64,000 nt of DNA. Source: Clostridium saccharobutylicum DSM 13864 (lineage in GTDB: Bacteria; Bacillota; Clostridia; Clostridiales; Clostridiaceae). The notes beneath the pieces are model-generated. The model did not search any database and was not told the DNA's origin. It worked only from the letters and a program-made list of their open reading frames with translations. Shown here piece after piece: positions 25,481 through 35,127 of the stretch (its first letter is position 1; every line of letters begins with the position of its first letter). The DNA is taken from NCBI RefSeq assembly GCF_000473995.1, contig NC_022571.1, forward strand, positions 4,061,416 to 4,125,415, given 5' to 3'. A program made the translations under genes and the position numbers.

Positions 25481-27478
25481 TTACTTAATTTTAAATTTAT
25501 TTACTTCCTCTAACATTTCATTAGTCATATTAGTAAGTATTTGTGCAGATGATGCTACTTCTTCTGTTGATGCATTCATTTCCTCTGATGATGCTGAAAT
25601 TTCTTCCGCTGATGCTGATACCTCAACTGCAACTGAAGATAGTCCATCTATTCTATCTAATATAATATTCTTATCATTTTCGATATTTTCCGCAGAACTT
25701 TTAACTGTCTCAATCTTAGGAATTACATCATCAACTGCATCTATAATTTTTTTGAAAGATGATATTGAATTATCTATAATTTTAGCCTGACTTTTCATTT
25801 CATCATCCATCATAACTGATTCTTCAACTATAGTATCAGCATTTTTAGATATTTCATTTATTAATTTACTAATACTTTCTGATGAATCTTTTGATTGTTC
25901 AGCAAGATGTCTTATTTCTTCAGCAACCACTGAAAATCCCTTTCCAGCTTCTCCTGCTCTAGCTGCTTCAATAGCTGCATTTAATGCTAATAAATTTGTT
26001 TGTTCTGCAATACTATTTATTAAATTAGTAATCTCATTTATTTCGTTTATATCTTTTCCAAGTACACTAATTTTGTTATAAAAATCTTTAAACGAATTTG
26101 ACACATTAGCTACTGATGTATTTAATACATTCATTTCATTACTACTATCATTAGCCATTGAACTTATTTGTCTCGAATTAGAATCCACAACTTGTATTTC
26201 TCTAACCATTCCAGATAGCTTATGACTAAATTCATTCAGAATTTCTGTTACCTGTATTAACTGCTCAGATTGATTTCCTGTTCCTTCTGCAACTTCTGTT
26301 ATTGCTGCTGTAACATTTTGTGATGCACTTGCTATCTCTTCTGAAATAGATGATAAGTTTTCTGATTGTCCATTAATACTTGAAGAACTTTCTTTAATTC
26401 TCTCAATCATTTCTCTTAAAGATTCTTGCATTATTTTCATTGCACTAGTCATAACACCAATTTCATCTTTTGATTGCAAATACTTAGAAGAAATTTCTTC
26501 ACATAAATTACCTTCTGCTAATAATTCTAAATGCTTTGAAGTTGACTTTATTCCCTTAGATAAATAATTAGCTATTATGTAAATTACACCAAGTCCAATC
26601 AATATAAATACTATAGATGATAATAAAGTAGAAATTTTTAAGCTGCTTAATTCTGATAATATTTCATTGTTTGCTACAGAAACTCCTACAGACCAATCAG
26701 TTCCTTGTACTGGAGCATAAGCTACAAATTTATCTACTCCTTTATATTGATATTCACCAATCCCCGTGTCTCCAGATATCATTTTTTTCTCAATACTTGC
26801 CAATCCCTGTAAATTAGAATCTTTTTGCGATTCCTCAATTGGATTGTACATTTGAATAACCAAATCCCTATTTGGATTTGCTATTACTACTCCATCTTCT
26901 TTTATCATAAATCCACTGCCTGTTTGTCCAAATTTAACTTGATCTGTTAATCCACTTAGTTCATTACCATCTTGTGTTTCGATCAATACACCTACAATTT
27001 CATCATTATTTTTAATTGGAACCGCATATAAAATAGATACTGAGTTATCCGTCTTAGTTATAACTGGATCTGATACATTACTCTGACCACTTAATGCCTT
27101 TTGAAAATATTCTCTATCCTTAACATTAAGAGTTTTTCCATCACTAGTTTTTGCATCTCCATTTTTATCAGCAATATTCATTCTAATGCTTCCATTTCTT
27201 TTAACTTCATCTAAAAGAATTACTTTTTTATTTTCCCATGAATTGTTGATGTCCTTTATATCTTCCCTTGCTGCAACAGCCTCTAAGTAAGTTAGTTTAC
27301 CTTCAAGCCTTCCTTGAATATTATTTGCAGTTTGCTCCGCAACTTTAGGAAGTGTCTTTCCCAAATTGGAGTTTAATGCATTCGATGAGTTTATATATGA
27401 AATTATACTCAATCCCATACATATCCCCCCTATTAATACTCCAAAAAATACTATTAACTTTGCTTTTATGCTTCTCAT
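25481..27478 (-). CDS. Methyl-accepting chemotaxis protein, dCache type (copy 2)
   Basis: A 665-residue paralogue of the receptor at 23169-25163, with the same order: TM1, dCache ([60 protein letters not shown]), TM2, HAMP, and the signalling hairpin [37 protein letters not shown]. Changes between the copies concentrate in the sensor domain, as expected for receptors that have split ligand range after tandem duplication. GGGAGGG precedes ATG 27478. It has its own terminator, so the copies are separate units. Confidence 0.93.
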   Translation of the reverse strand: MRSIKAKLIVFFGVLIGGICMGLSIISYINSSNALNSNLGKTLPKVAEQTANNIQGRLEGKLTYLEAVAAREDIKDINNSWENKKVILLDEVKRNGSIRMNIADKNGDAKTSDGKTLNVKDREYFQKALSGQSNVSDPVITKTDNSVSILYAVPIKNNDEIVGVLIETQDGNELSGLTDQVKFGQTGSGFMIKEDGVVIANPNRDLVIQMYNPIEESQKDSNLQGLASIEKKMISGDTGIGEYQYKGVDKFVAYAPVQGTDWSVGVSVANNEILSELSSLKISTLLSSIVFILIGLGVIYIIANYLSKGIKSTSKHLELLAEGNLCEEISSKYLQSKDEIGVMTSAMKIMQESLREMIERIKESSSSINGQSENLSSISEEIASASQNVTAAITEVAEGTGNQSEQLIQVTEILNEFSHKLSGMVREIQVVDSNSRQISSMANDSSNEMNVLNTSVANVSNSFKDFYNKISVLGKDINEINEITNLINSIAEQTNLLALNAAIEAARAGEAGKGFSVVAEEIRHLAEQSKDSSESISKLINEISKNADTIVEESVMMDDEMKSQAKIIDNSISSFKKIIDAVDDVIPKIETVKSSAENIENDKNIILDRIDGLSSVAVEVSASAEEISASSEEMNASTEEVASSAQILTNMTNEMLEEVNKFKIK

Positions 27479-27968
27479 AATGCCCTCCCTAATAAAAATT
27501 AATTATCAAAACGATTACTGTAGTTAATAATTATTATCAAATTTGATAAATTTCAAATTACCTTTTTTAAAATAATTCTATTTTCGCCAATAATAGACTA
27601 ATTATTTTTGAATTCAAGCTTATTGTCGGAATATTTTAGCATTACATTATACTTTTCAAAAAATATTTTATCAAAATTTCTATATTCGATATCTAACTAT
27701 GTATCATTGCTTTTCCTAACTTCATTCTTTGATAACTTTATCATAAATACTAAATAGTCTTTATCATTCAAGTGCTTCTGTTAAACAAATAACTTTGAGA
27801 GTAGATAATGGATACAATTGATTATCAGATAGACAACACTATTACGATATATGTATATGTTGTGAAATATTTCAATAAAGAACATATTAAACTCTCTTCT
27901 AGTAAATAAGCACTAAAAAATAAATGACCTTACCTATAAAATATAATCTTAGTATCTAATAAAATAAA
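27479..27968. other. Intergenic region between chemoreceptor genes
   Basis: A+T-rich sequence without a recognised gene or a family A or B element. It must hold the promoter of the receptor gene at 25481-27478. Confidence 0.4.
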
Positions 27969-28012
27969 ACAGTGGATAGTTTTGTATAAAAGCAAAACTA
28001 TCCACTGTATTT
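27965..28012 (-). terminator. Terminator of the third chemoreceptor gene
   Basis: ACAGTGGATAGTTTTG (27969-27984) and CAAAACTATCCACTGT (27993-28008) form a perfect 16-pair stem; the minus strand continues TTTTATTTTATT. Confidence 0.8.
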
Positions 28013-28108
28013 ATTTATGTATTAGAAACCCGAAAAAAAATAACAATTCGAAAATGTCATTATGAAAATAATCTTCACAGATGAACTTATTATTTTTCTT
28101 AATCTATC

Positions 28109-30100
28109 TTATTGTACTTTAAATCCTTCAACTTTACTTACTAAATCATTTACAGCTTCATCTAATTTTAAAGCTATTTGTGAAACTTCCTCTGTAGAAG
28201 AAAGCATTTCCTCTGCTGAAGCTGATATCTCTTCAGTTGATGCTGAAGTTTCCTCTGCAACAGAAGCTATCCCTTCAATCTTATCAACTACTACATTTTT
28301 TGCTTCAATTGCATTTTTCACAGAACTATAAGTTTCATCTACCATTGGAGTAATATTTTTTACAGACTCTAATATATTATCAAATGACTGAATAGTTTTA
28401 TTAATTATATTTCCTTGATTTATCATGAGTCCATTCATTTGATTAGAAGTTTCAATTACTTCTCCTGTTTCTTGACTTACTAAATTTATTAAATTCATTA
28501 TTTCACTAGACGCTCTGCTAGATTCTTCTGCTAATTTTCCTACCTCTTCTGCTACTACAGCAAATCCCTTACCTTGTTCACCAGCTCTAGCTGCTTCAAT
28601 AGCAGCATTTAATGCTAAAAGATTAGTTTGTTCAGAAATTTCATTAATAGAATCTGTTATTTTACCTATTTCACTAACAGTAACACCAAGACCGTTAATC
28701 TTATTATTAACTAATATAGCCGCTTCTTTTACCTTAGTTATTGATTCTGTCAATGATTCAATATATTCTTTTCCAGATGTCGCCTTATCTTCAGCACCTT
28801 TACTGCTTATATTTACGTTAGATATTTTATTATAAATATCATCTAAATCAGAATTAAATATATCTAAATGCTTAGTTACATCAAGTAATTCACGAGTTTG
28901 ATTTACAGCACCATTTGCTATTTCTTCAACAGCTGAAGCTACTTCACTTGCAGCCACAGTCATTTCTTTTGATGTACTTGCAAGAATAGTTGACATATTA
29001 TCAACATTTGAACTATTCTCTTGAACTCCAATTACAGAAAATCTTAATTGATCCATCGTTTCATTTATTTTATCGACCATTATACCTATTTCATCTTTAT
29101 ATTTAACATTTAATTTATTTGTAAAATCACCTTTTGCCAAGCTTTCCATAGCTACAACAACATTATTAATTCGATTTGTTAAACTTTTAGCTATTAATAC
29201 AGAAAGAACAACTGCAACAATTGCAGAAATCACTCCCATAATTAACACTATATTTACAACCGTTTTCGAAGTCCCCATAAACTCATCAATTGGAATATTA
29301 GCTACATATATTAATCCCATATCTTTATCTTCATTATATGCCACTATTTTTCTTACGCCATTGTACTTATACTCACCAATTCCTGTTTTATTCTTTAAAA
29401 TTTCTTCACCAATATCAGTTTTTAAAATGTTCTTTTGAAAAATTTCATCTTTGTTTGGGTGCATTATCATTGTACCGTCATAATCCATGGCATACATATA
29501 TCCAGATGACCCCATTTTAATGTTAGTTATATATTTTTCGGATAACTTCGATAAATTTATCGAATATATTATATATCCTAGTATCTGCTTGTCACTACTT
29601 AAAATTGGATTGCATATTGCCAAAATCGGTTCACCAGTAGTTCTACTTTTTCTAACACCTGATATCACCAATTGTTTTGTTTGCTTTGCCTTGTCCATAT
29701 AGTCTGGAACATCATATGGCTTGTCTTCAATGCCACTTTTCTTTGCATCAGTTAAAGGTTTTTCATCGATGCTATGAATAATTATATTAGAAAATAATCC
29801 ATACCTATCCATAACACTTTTATACTCATCAGATACATTTCCCTTTAACTCTGCTGAACTACTGTTATTTAAATAGTTAGTAAGCAATTCATCATTTTGA
29901 CTATCTAGCGCAATATTTTTCAACATCTCAATATTTCCTTCCATAGAGTTTTGCGCTACAGAAAGTTCTTCTTTCAATCTTACATAAGCCTCATTTTTAT
30001 TAGAATTTTGAACAACGCAGCTTATTACAATACCTGCTATAATTATAGGAATTATGGCAAAACTTGTGAAAATACCAATGAACTTGCTTTTTAATCTCAT
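28109..30100 (-). CDS. Methyl-accepting chemotaxis protein, dCache type (divergent)
   Basis: A 663-residue receptor only distantly related to the two before it. TM1 is [20 protein letters not shown]; a Cache sensor spans about 35-280 ([60 protein letters not shown]); TM2 is near 285; HAMP follows; the signalling hairpin is [38 protein letters not shown]. The ending [14 protein letters not shown] has no pentapeptide tether. GGGAGAG precedes ATG 30100. The DGTMIMHPN motif is common in Cache receptors for small acids or sugars, but the ligand is not known. Confidence 0.92.
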   Translation of the reverse strand: MRLKSKFIGIFTSFAIIPIIIAGIVISCVVQNSNKNEAYVRLKEELSVAQNSMEGNIEMLKNIALDSQNDELLTNYLNNSSSAELKGNVSDEYKSVMDRYGLFSNIIIHSIDEKPLTDAKKSGIEDKPYDVPDYMDKAKQTKQLVISGVRKSRTTGEPILAICNPILSSDKQILGYIIYSINLSKLSEKYITNIKMGSSGYMYAMDYDGTMIMHPNKDEIFQKNILKTDIGEEILKNKTGIGEYKYNGVRKIVAYNEDKDMGLIYVANIPIDEFMGTSKTVVNIVLIMGVISAIVAVVLSVLIAKSLTNRINNVVVAMESLAKGDFTNKLNVKYKDEIGIMVDKINETMDQLRFSVIGVQENSSNVDNMSTILASTSKEMTVAASEVASAVEEIANGAVNQTRELLDVTKHLDIFNSDLDDIYNKISNVNISSKGAEDKATSGKEYIESLTESITKVKEAAILVNNKINGLGVTVSEIGKITDSINEISEQTNLLALNAAIEAARAGEQGKGFAVVAEEVGKLAEESSRASSEIMNLINLVSQETGEVIETSNQMNGLMINQGNIINKTIQSFDNILESVKNITPMVDETYSSVKNAIEAKNVVVDKIEGIASVAEETSASTEEISASAEEMLSSTEEVSQIALKLDEAVNDLVSKVEGFKVQ

Positions 30101-30404
30101 AATTATCTCTCCCTTTTAATTATTTTTTGCTATTTTTTTAACAATACTTTGTTGTATAGGTATAATTATATTTCCATTGTAGAATATTGTCAATCAAACT
30201 ACTTTGTAAAAAATATTGATTTAAATTCTTTTAACAAATATTAAATTTTGTTATTAAGTTAAAATTTTTCTATTTATAATATTTTTTGTATGTTGTTAAA
30301 TAACAATGTTTATATGCATAATTCTAGATATTTAGCTGTATTACGCAAATTGCTATTTAAGTAAATCACTTTATAGTTCTTATTGATAATACTAAACTTT
30401 ACAT
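30101..30404. other. Upstream region of a chemoreceptor gene
   Basis: Very A+T-rich, no recognised gene or repeat element; presumably holds the promoter for the receptor gene at 28109-30100. Confidence 0.4.
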
Positions 30405-30440
30405 ATAAAAAAAGAACTTTTCCTCATTAGATAAGTTCTC
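30405..30440 (-). terminator. Terminator of the glycosylase-like gene
   Basis: GAACTT (30414-30419) and AAGTTC (30433-30438) pair; the minus strand then reads CTTTTTTT. It lies about 100 bases after the stop. Confidence 0.55.
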
Positions 30441-30542
30441 TTACTGTATATTTTATAGATATTGATATCGATAACAAATATTATAGTCAAAATACAATCT
30501 TACTATTTTATGTAAGTATTTTAATTTATTTTTTTATTTTAT

Positions 30543-31286
30543 TTAATATTTCAATATTTTTTGATGTTGAATCATCATTTCTTTATTCTTTTCAAACTGA
30601 GATCTCATATTCACATTAGCCCCAGAAGGATGTGGAAATCCTTTAAGAATTTGATTTTCATTAATAATTCCATGCTCCTCTAATTTATATAATACCTCTT
30701 CTACACATTTCCCTAAAGGTATAATCAGAATGCTACGAGCATTATCTAACACTTTCAGTTCATCAATAAAATTTTCATAAACATACTTCATTAAGAATTC
30801 ACTCTTAATGAGTTTAGGACTATGGCCTGAATAATTTTTGCCTTCTACAAAAACAGCATATGGTATAAGTGATACAGTATGTAATAAATAATCCTTTTTT
30901 CCAAACAATTCGTTGCAACTATCTATATCTAAATATTTATTAATCTCGATTTCATCCAACATACTAATTAAATTCTTTCTAAGACTACCACTAAAGCGTG
31001 CAGCTTCCTTACATTTGTATTGAACTTCTTCAATATCATTAGAATTTTCCAATTCCTTTCGTGCAGCAGAAATAGCTGTACTCATCTGCTGAAACCCAGG
31101 AGTTATTCCTACAATAAATATCTTAGCCTTTGTATTTATATATTCATTGTGAGGCGAATAATATATTTCTATATTCTTTTCCCTCTCTATAAGAAAATCA
31201 TTTGTTAAAATTTCATCTTTATCATACTTGTCTTTTATTGGTAATTTAATTATTTTATCTTTGTATTCATATAATGTTTTCTTCAT
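30543..31286 (-). CDS. Uracil-DNA-glycosylase-superfamily protein
   Basis: A 247-residue protein with the two hallmarks of the UDG fold: motif A as FIVGITPGFQQ (GITPG at 60-64) and the C-terminal DNA-contact motif GFPHPSGAN (HPSGAN at 219-224). Between them lie SLRKNLISMLDEIEI, LHTVSLIPYAVFVEGKNYSG and IPLGKCVEEVLYKL. In the superfamily these residues flip and cut a damaged base from DNA. The catalytic polar residue of motif A is not in the standard family 1 or 4 form, so damage specificity and even activity are uncertain. GGGGTTTAAT precedes ATG 31286. Confidence 0.7.
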   Translation of the reverse strand: MKKTLYEYKDKIIKLPIKDKYDKDEILTNDFLIEREKNIEIYYSPHNEYINTKAKIFIVGITPGFQQMSTAISAARKELENSNDIEEVQYKCKEAARFSGSLRKNLISMLDEIEINKYLDIDSCNELFGKKDYLLHTVSLIPYAVFVEGKNYSGHSPKLIKSEFLMKYVYENFIDELKVLDNARSILIIPLGKCVEEVLYKLEEHGIINENQILKGFPHPSGANVNMRSQFEKNKEMMIQHQKILKY

Positions 31287-31432
31287 ATTAAACCCCTAAA
31301 TAATATTTTATCTTTATTATTTTCATAACTTCAAATTATTATTTATGAATTTATCTAATTCGCATTTTTCCTTATGCTAGGAAAAAATTGCCCAAGAAAA
31401 AAACTAAAAAAAAAATTTTTTTTAAAAGTATG

Positions 31433-31461
31433 TTTACAAATTCACCTTTAAACTTGTTTTA
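31433..31461 (+). promoter_or_regulatory. Candidate UviA/TcdR-type promoter of the lysozyme gene
   Basis: TTTACA at 31433-31438, a 17-base spacer, then GTTTTA. TTTACA with GTTATA- or CTCTTT-like -10 boxes is known for the BotR/TcdR group of clostridial sigma factors. A similar pair precedes the uviA-like gene here. Inference only; it lies 250 bases before the start codon. Confidence 0.35.
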
Positions 31462-31650
31462 TATAGTGTAAAAAGACACAAGGGAAATTAAAAAAGCAAA
31501 AAACTTAAATATATATAATTTCTAATTAGAATTCTACATTTAATGATCATTATTTTTTACATTTTAATAAATTTGCTTATTAAAAAACTCAAAAGATTCC
31601 CTTCTAACTATTAACAATTAGTTATTATCTTTTTACAAAAATAAATATGC

Positions 31651-31686
31651 AAGGCATATTCAAAAAATAATAAGCCAATATGCCTA
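31651..31686. repeat. Family B minimal palindrome
   Basis: AAGGCATATTCAAAAAATAA then TAAGCCAATATGCCTAA: the two ends of family B with almost no interior, 27 bases before the lysozyme start codon. Confidence 0.6.
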
Positions 31687-31712
31687 ATTAATTTTAGAGG
31701 AGAGATGTTTTT

Positions 31713-32588
31713 ATGTTATTACAAAAAGGTTCAAGTGGTTCTTATGTTACTTATTTACAATACGGATTAAAAATTATGTGTTGCAATCCTGGATCTATTG
31801 ATGGTCAATTCGGAGCTGGCACTTATAATGCTGTTGTTAAATATCAAAATTTAAAAGGATTATCTGCTGATGGTATTGTTGGTGATGGTACATGGGGAAG
31901 ATTAAAAACTGACATTACTCAAGTTCAACAAGCATTAAATAATAAAGGATATTCCGTAGGGGTTGATGGCGTTGCAGGTCCTGGCACTTACAATGCAGTA
32001 GTAAGTTTCCAAAGTGCACATAATCTTAGCGCTGATGGTATGGTTGGTCCTGCTACATGGGCAGCTTTAAGAGGTTCTGTAACTCCTACTCCAACACCTG
32101 TTCCTAATCCTGGTACACCAACTAATGGTACTGTATCAAGTGCTTTAGTTGAATTCGTTAAAAGCTACGAAGGATTTAGCGCAACACCATATTATGATAG
32201 TGTTGGTGTAAGAACCATTGGATACGGAAGTACACATGGCTGGATAATGAATAGATCATCTGTTACAGTTGCAGAAGCTACCCAAGCTCTTATGGAAGAA
32301 ATAAATTCTATGGCTGCACAAATAAAGAGAAATTTGGATTCTAAGGGCGTTTCTTTAACTCAACAACAATTTGATGCTTTATGCAGTTTTGCATACAACT
32401 GTGGAACTGGCGCACTATTTAGCTCAACACTTTATAAAAGAATTTGTGCTGGAGTTAGAGATACATCATTAAAAGCAAACTTTGAAGCTTGGTGCCATGG
32501 TAACGGACAAGTTATACAAGGTCTTTTAAATAGACGTAGAGAAGAATTCGACATGTTTATGTACGGAGATTATACTAGAAATTTATAG
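31713..32588 (+). CDS. Lysozyme (GH24) with two peptidoglycan-binding repeats
   Basis: A 291-residue endolysin-type enzyme with no signal peptide. Two PG_binding_1 repeats occupy 1-66 and 67-122 (YVTYLQYGLKIMCCNPGSID, VQQALNNKGYSVGVDGVAG, each ending in DGxVGxxTW). A Pro/Thr linker follows, then a GH24 domain: SYEGFSATPYYDSVGVRTIGYGST with the E153, D162, T168 triad of T4 lysozyme, and a C-terminal LLNRRREEFDMFMYG. Lack of an export signal fits release through a holin such as the one encoded at 34232-34450. GAGGAGAG precedes the ATG. It could be a prophage relic, but it lies with uviA/uviB-like genes and no other phage gene. Confidence 0.93.
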   Translation: MLLQKGSSGSYVTYLQYGLKIMCCNPGSIDGQFGAGTYNAVVKYQNLKGLSADGIVGDGTWGRLKTDITQVQQALNNKGYSVGVDGVAGPGTYNAVVSFQSAHNLSADGMVGPATWAALRGSVTPTPTPVPNPGTPTNGTVSSALVEFVKSYEGFSATPYYDSVGVRTIGYGSTHGWIMNRSSVTVAEATQALMEEINSMAAQIKRNLDSKGVSLTQQQFDALCSFAYNCGTGALFSSTLYKRICAGVRDTSLKANFEAWCHGNGQVIQGLLNRRREEFDMFMYGDYTRNL

Positions 32589-32613
32589 TATAGATATTCA
32601 AACTATGAATTAA

Positions 32614-32671
32614 AATTATGTGGTAAATAATCGAAATTGGATACAAATATGTATCCAATTTCTTTGTTTGT
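32614..32671 (+). repeat. Family A miniature hairpin, likely terminator of the lysozyme gene
   Basis: The family left end AATTATGTGGTAAATAATCG is followed by a 12-pair perfect hairpin (GAAATTGGATAC at 32633-32644, GTATCCAATTTC at 32651-32662) and then TTTGTTTG. It starts 26 bases after the lysozyme stop and faces the gene. Confidence 0.7.
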
Positions 32672-32707
32672 GATTAATTTTGTATTTTAAAACATCCACT
32701 TTCAATT

Positions 32708-33025
32708 TTAAGAAATAGAAACATCTCCATCTCCAACTATTGCAATTGTATAATTTTCTGGAAGAGGTGATAGCTTATACTTTCCAGATTTAACTTGTAA
32801 GCGTAAAGATTGTTGGACAACATTGTTTTTATCAAAAACAAGAATATATACAGCAGAACTAGGAGAAAGATTTTGAATATCGTATTCTTTATTAGGCTCT
32901 AGGTTTAAATCGTTCATTTTGTAAAAGCCTTCTTTTAAATTGTTAGCTTGTGCTAACGGGCTCATTTTAATCATGCCAACAGACAAAAATAAAACAGTTA
33001 AAAATATTGCAGTAGATTTCTTCAT
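32708..33025 (-). CDS. Small secreted protein, paralogue 1
   Basis: A 105-residue exported protein of unknown function. The signal peptide MKKSTAIFLTVLFLSVGMIK ends near ANN. The mature part is about 75 residues: GFYKMNDLNLEPNKEYDIQN, then VYILVFDKNNVVQQSLRLQV, and IAIVGDGDVSIS at the end, mostly beta strands by pattern. Start ATG 33025 is chosen because an upstream TTG sits in the ribosome site GAAAGGTAG and because this makes the gene exactly as long (318 bases) as its paralogue. No cysteine in the mature part and no known domain. Confidence 0.75.
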   Translation of the reverse strand: MKKSTAIFLTVLFLSVGMIKMSPLAQANNLKEGFYKMNDLNLEPNKEYDIQNLSPSSAVYILVFDKNNVVQQSLRLQVKSGKYKLSPLPENYTIAIVGDGDVSIS

Positions 33026-33105
33026 CTTACCACTACCTTTCAATTTATTATAATTATCAAATACTGTAGCTATATCATTTCATATACATTAGCTCTTTTG
33101 ATTCT

Positions 33106-33423
33106 TTAAGAAATAAATACTTCTCCATTGCCAACTATTATTATTCTATAATCTGGTTCCAATGATAATAATTTATATTTTGGTGAATTAGCGGGCATTC
33201 TTATAGACTGATATAAATTTTGGTTTTTATCAAAAACAAGAACATAAACATCACTTGTACCTGAAACATTTTGAATGTCATAAACTTTATTAGGTTGTAT
33301 GTTTAAGTCCGATATTTTATAAAAGCCTTCTTTATAAATATTACCTGCTGCTAAGGGAGACATCATAGTTATATTAAATGAAAAACATAAGAAAAATAAA
33401 ATTAAAATTGTAAGTTTCTTCAT
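33106..33423 (-). CDS. Small secreted protein, paralogue 2
   Basis: A 105-residue partner of the protein at 32708-33025, colinear along its whole length: signal MKKLTILILFFLCFSFNITM, GFYKISDLNIQPNKVYDIQN, VYVLVFDKNQNLYQSIRMPA, ending RIIIVGNGEVFIS. About half the mature residues agree. The start at 33423 follows AGGTGG; a longer frame overlaps that site. The 80-base spacing and same direction indicate tandem duplication and probably a shared transcript. Position between a lysozyme and a holin/sigma pair suggests, but does not show, that these are the released product or immunity factors. Confidence 0.75.
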   Translation of the reverse strand: MKKLTILILFFLCFSFNITMMSPLAAGNIYKEGFYKISDLNIQPNKVYDIQNVSGTSDVYVLVFDKNQNLYQSIRMPANSPKYKLLSLEPDYRIIIVGNGEVFIS

Positions 33424-33942
33424 GTTGCAACCACCTTTCAGTTTTATCATATGTAATACATCTCACAATATACCTATATCATCTATAAAAAGACATATAA
33501 TGATTAAAAATATGTCTGTTCTATTCTCTATCTTATTTTACTTTTGAAAAATAATCCAAATAAAATTTAAATTGTATAATTGTATGAATATTGTTAATAA
33601 TATAAATGGATATAATTTAAATTAAAATAGATATGGCAGTACACTAATCCCCCCTGCTGTTTCTATTTTAAATTCCAATTGTTATATTATATTTAGCAAT
33701 CAAAATAAGTTGTCTATAGTGATGATGTGTTTAACCAAAACTTTCCCCTTTATCCCTATAAATATATTACGTATTTAATTTTCCGTATTTCAAAATATAA
33801 AATAGTTTACAGCACATCATCCTATAGACAAACTACTAATTAGATTTATACCTTATGTAGATATGAAATTTATAAATAACGTCTATGTTTTTAATATATA
33901 TCCACTTTAAGAATCAGACTTATAATTAAAATGTGTTTCCAT
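33424..33942. other. Intergenic region with two unrelated inverted repeats
   Basis: Two palindromes are visible. AAATTAAAATAGATATGGCA (33619 on) pairs imperfectly with GCTGTTTCTATTTTAAATT (to 33675) around CCCCCC. GTTGTCTATAGTGATGATGT (33709 on) pairs with GCACATCATCCTATAGACAA (33812 on) across about 80 bases. Neither belongs to families A or B. No gene recognised. Confidence 0.55.
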
Positions 33943-34204
33943 ACTAGAAATTGCATACATTTTTGTAAAAGCAATCATTGAAATTAAACTGTGAAGGTTC
34001 TTAGTATAAGGTTGTACCATTTTCTTGCTTGTCTTAAAAGTGAGAATGAAAATTTTATATTTCGTTATTCGAACTTTCTCTGTTAGCTTTTAGATTAGGA
34101 GCATCCAAAAATGGGCACAGTCTCTTGTACTTAGAAACTTTCAGTGAAAATTTCATAGTCCTGTGGAACAAAAATGTATGGAATTTCGGTTATTCACTAC
34201 ATAA
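33943..34204 (-). repeat. Family A hairpin element, long divergent copy
   Basis: Outer arms GAAATTGCATACATTTTTGT (33947-33966) and ACAAAAATGTATGGAATTTC (34168-34187) pair over 20 bases with one mismatch. The left end, read here as GGTTATTCACTACATAAC, points to the holin gene stop 28 bases away. The interior is longer and more worn than in other copies and matches the fragments at 4087 and 16454. Confidence 0.78.
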
Positions 34205-34231
34205 CTCTAAGCTCCAGATATTTATTTAAAT

Positions 34232-34450
34232 TTAATTAATCTTATTTTTCATTTCGTTTATAGTTGAATTTATTAAATCTAATGTGTTGAGCCTTTCTGT
34301 AAGTTCTTTTATTATTTCCTGGTAGTTCTTTTCTCTTTCTTCCTGTTTTAAATCTCTAGTTTCCTGAGCTTTTAATATATATACTATAAGTAGACAGCTA
34401 AGCATTGCCCAAATTCCTTGGGTTGCACCCATCTTTATTAATTCATCCAT
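34232..34450 (-). CDS. UviB/BhlA-like holin or bacteriocin-release protein
   Basis: A 72-residue protein with one N-terminal membrane helix (ATQGIWAMLSCLLIVYILKA) followed by a charged coiled coil (QEEREKNYQEIIKELTERLN, STINEMKNKIN). This is the layout of the BhlA/UviB family, whose members are holin-like and sit beside bacteriocin or toxin genes in clostridia (UviB of the bacteriocin plasmid of C. perfringens). Here it could let the signal-less lysozyme reach the wall. It is 69 bases downstream of the sigma gene on the same strand, so probably co-transcribed. AAAGGAG precedes the ATG. Confidence 0.82.
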   Translation of the reverse strand: MDELIKMGATQGIWAMLSCLLIVYILKAQETRDLKQEEREKNYQEIIKELTERLNTLDLINSTINEMKNKIN

Positions 34451-34519
34451 AGCATTATCTCCTTTGCCATAAAAATTAGTAACTATTTTTTTATTCTCAT
34501 AGCCGCCTAAACATTAAGC

Positions 34520-35050
34520 TTATGATAATAATTCTACCTTTAATTTTTTTAGAGCTAATCTTTTAGCTTGATTAACACCTTGCCTTGACATTTTAAACAT
34601 CTTAGCAATTTCTATATCTGATAATTGTAAATAATATTTACAGAATGTGATCTGCTTTTGTTTTGGATTTAATGATGAAATTAAATCCATGAAAAAAACA
34701 TCTGAGTACTCATCATTTTTTTCTTCATAATTCATCGAATCTAATACTTCTGTTTCAGATATAAGATTAATACGTTCTTTTTCCTTTGCATTATTATAAA
34801 ATAATGTTATTGATCTGTTTTTTAAGCACTTATTAATAAATGCTAATAAATCCTTATCTTCTTTAAATCTGTTTAAATTTAATCTTCTTAATAGCTGATG
34901 CAAGTAAATTATAAGATCACTTTCGGCTTCTGGATATTTTAGTTTATATCCTATATATTTAATTGTTGAATTAAAATAATATAGAATTTCATTAAAGTTT
35001 TTCTGGTTTTTTTGAAACATTTTAGCTTTTTCTAATAACTTTGTAATCAT
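34520..35050 (-). CDS. UviA/TcdR/BotR-like alternative sigma factor
   Basis: A 176-residue sigma-70-like factor. The N-terminal half carries a weak region 2 (YLHQLLRRLNLNRFKEDKDL, FINKCLKNRSITLFYNNAKE); the C-terminal half a clear region 4 (LNPKQKQITFCKYYLQLSDIEIAKMFKMSRQGVNQAKRLALKKLKVELL). Size and make-up fit group 5 sigma factors that switch on toxin or bacteriocin genes in clostridia. The downstream holin-like gene repeats the uviA-uviB order. GGAGG precedes ATG 35050 and a TTTACA-type promoter lies about 48 bases upstream, suggesting autoregulation. Targets may be the lysozyme and small secreted proteins nearby. Confidence 0.8.
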   Translation of the reverse strand: MITKLLEKAKMFQKNQKNFNEILYYFNSTIKYIGYKLKYPEAESDLIIYLHQLLRRLNLNRFKEDKDLLAFINKCLKNRSITLFYNNAKEKERINLISETEVLDSMNYEEKNDEYSDVFFMDLISSLNPKQKQITFCKYYLQLSDIEIAKMFKMSRQGVNQAKRLALKKLKVELLS

Positions 35051-35098
35051 CTATACCTCCAAAATATAGTTAAGAGTTTTATAGAATTTCATATTCAC

Positions 35099-35127
35099 CA
35101 AAAGTTCATAATACGAATATCTGTAAA
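35099..35127 (-). promoter_or_regulatory. Candidate promoter of the uviA-like gene
   Basis: On the minus strand TTTACA (35127-35122), a 17-base spacer and CTTTTG (35104-35099) lie 48 bases before the start codon. The shape fits TcdR/UviA-type promoters. Inference from motif only. The rest of 35051-35486 shows no gene. Confidence 0.35.

Larger units (their letters stand above)
31287..31712. other. Upstream region of the lysozyme gene
   Basis: Holds a stiff A9T8 tract (about 31406-31422), a candidate group-5 sigma promoter (31433-31461), and a 36-base minimal family B palindrome (31651-31686). No gene recognised. Confidence 0.5.

Noticed and set aside
31713-35050. Prophage region
   Set aside because: Only a lysozyme and a holin-like gene are phage-like; no structural, packaging, integrase or repressor gene is present, and the uviA/uviB explanation fits better.
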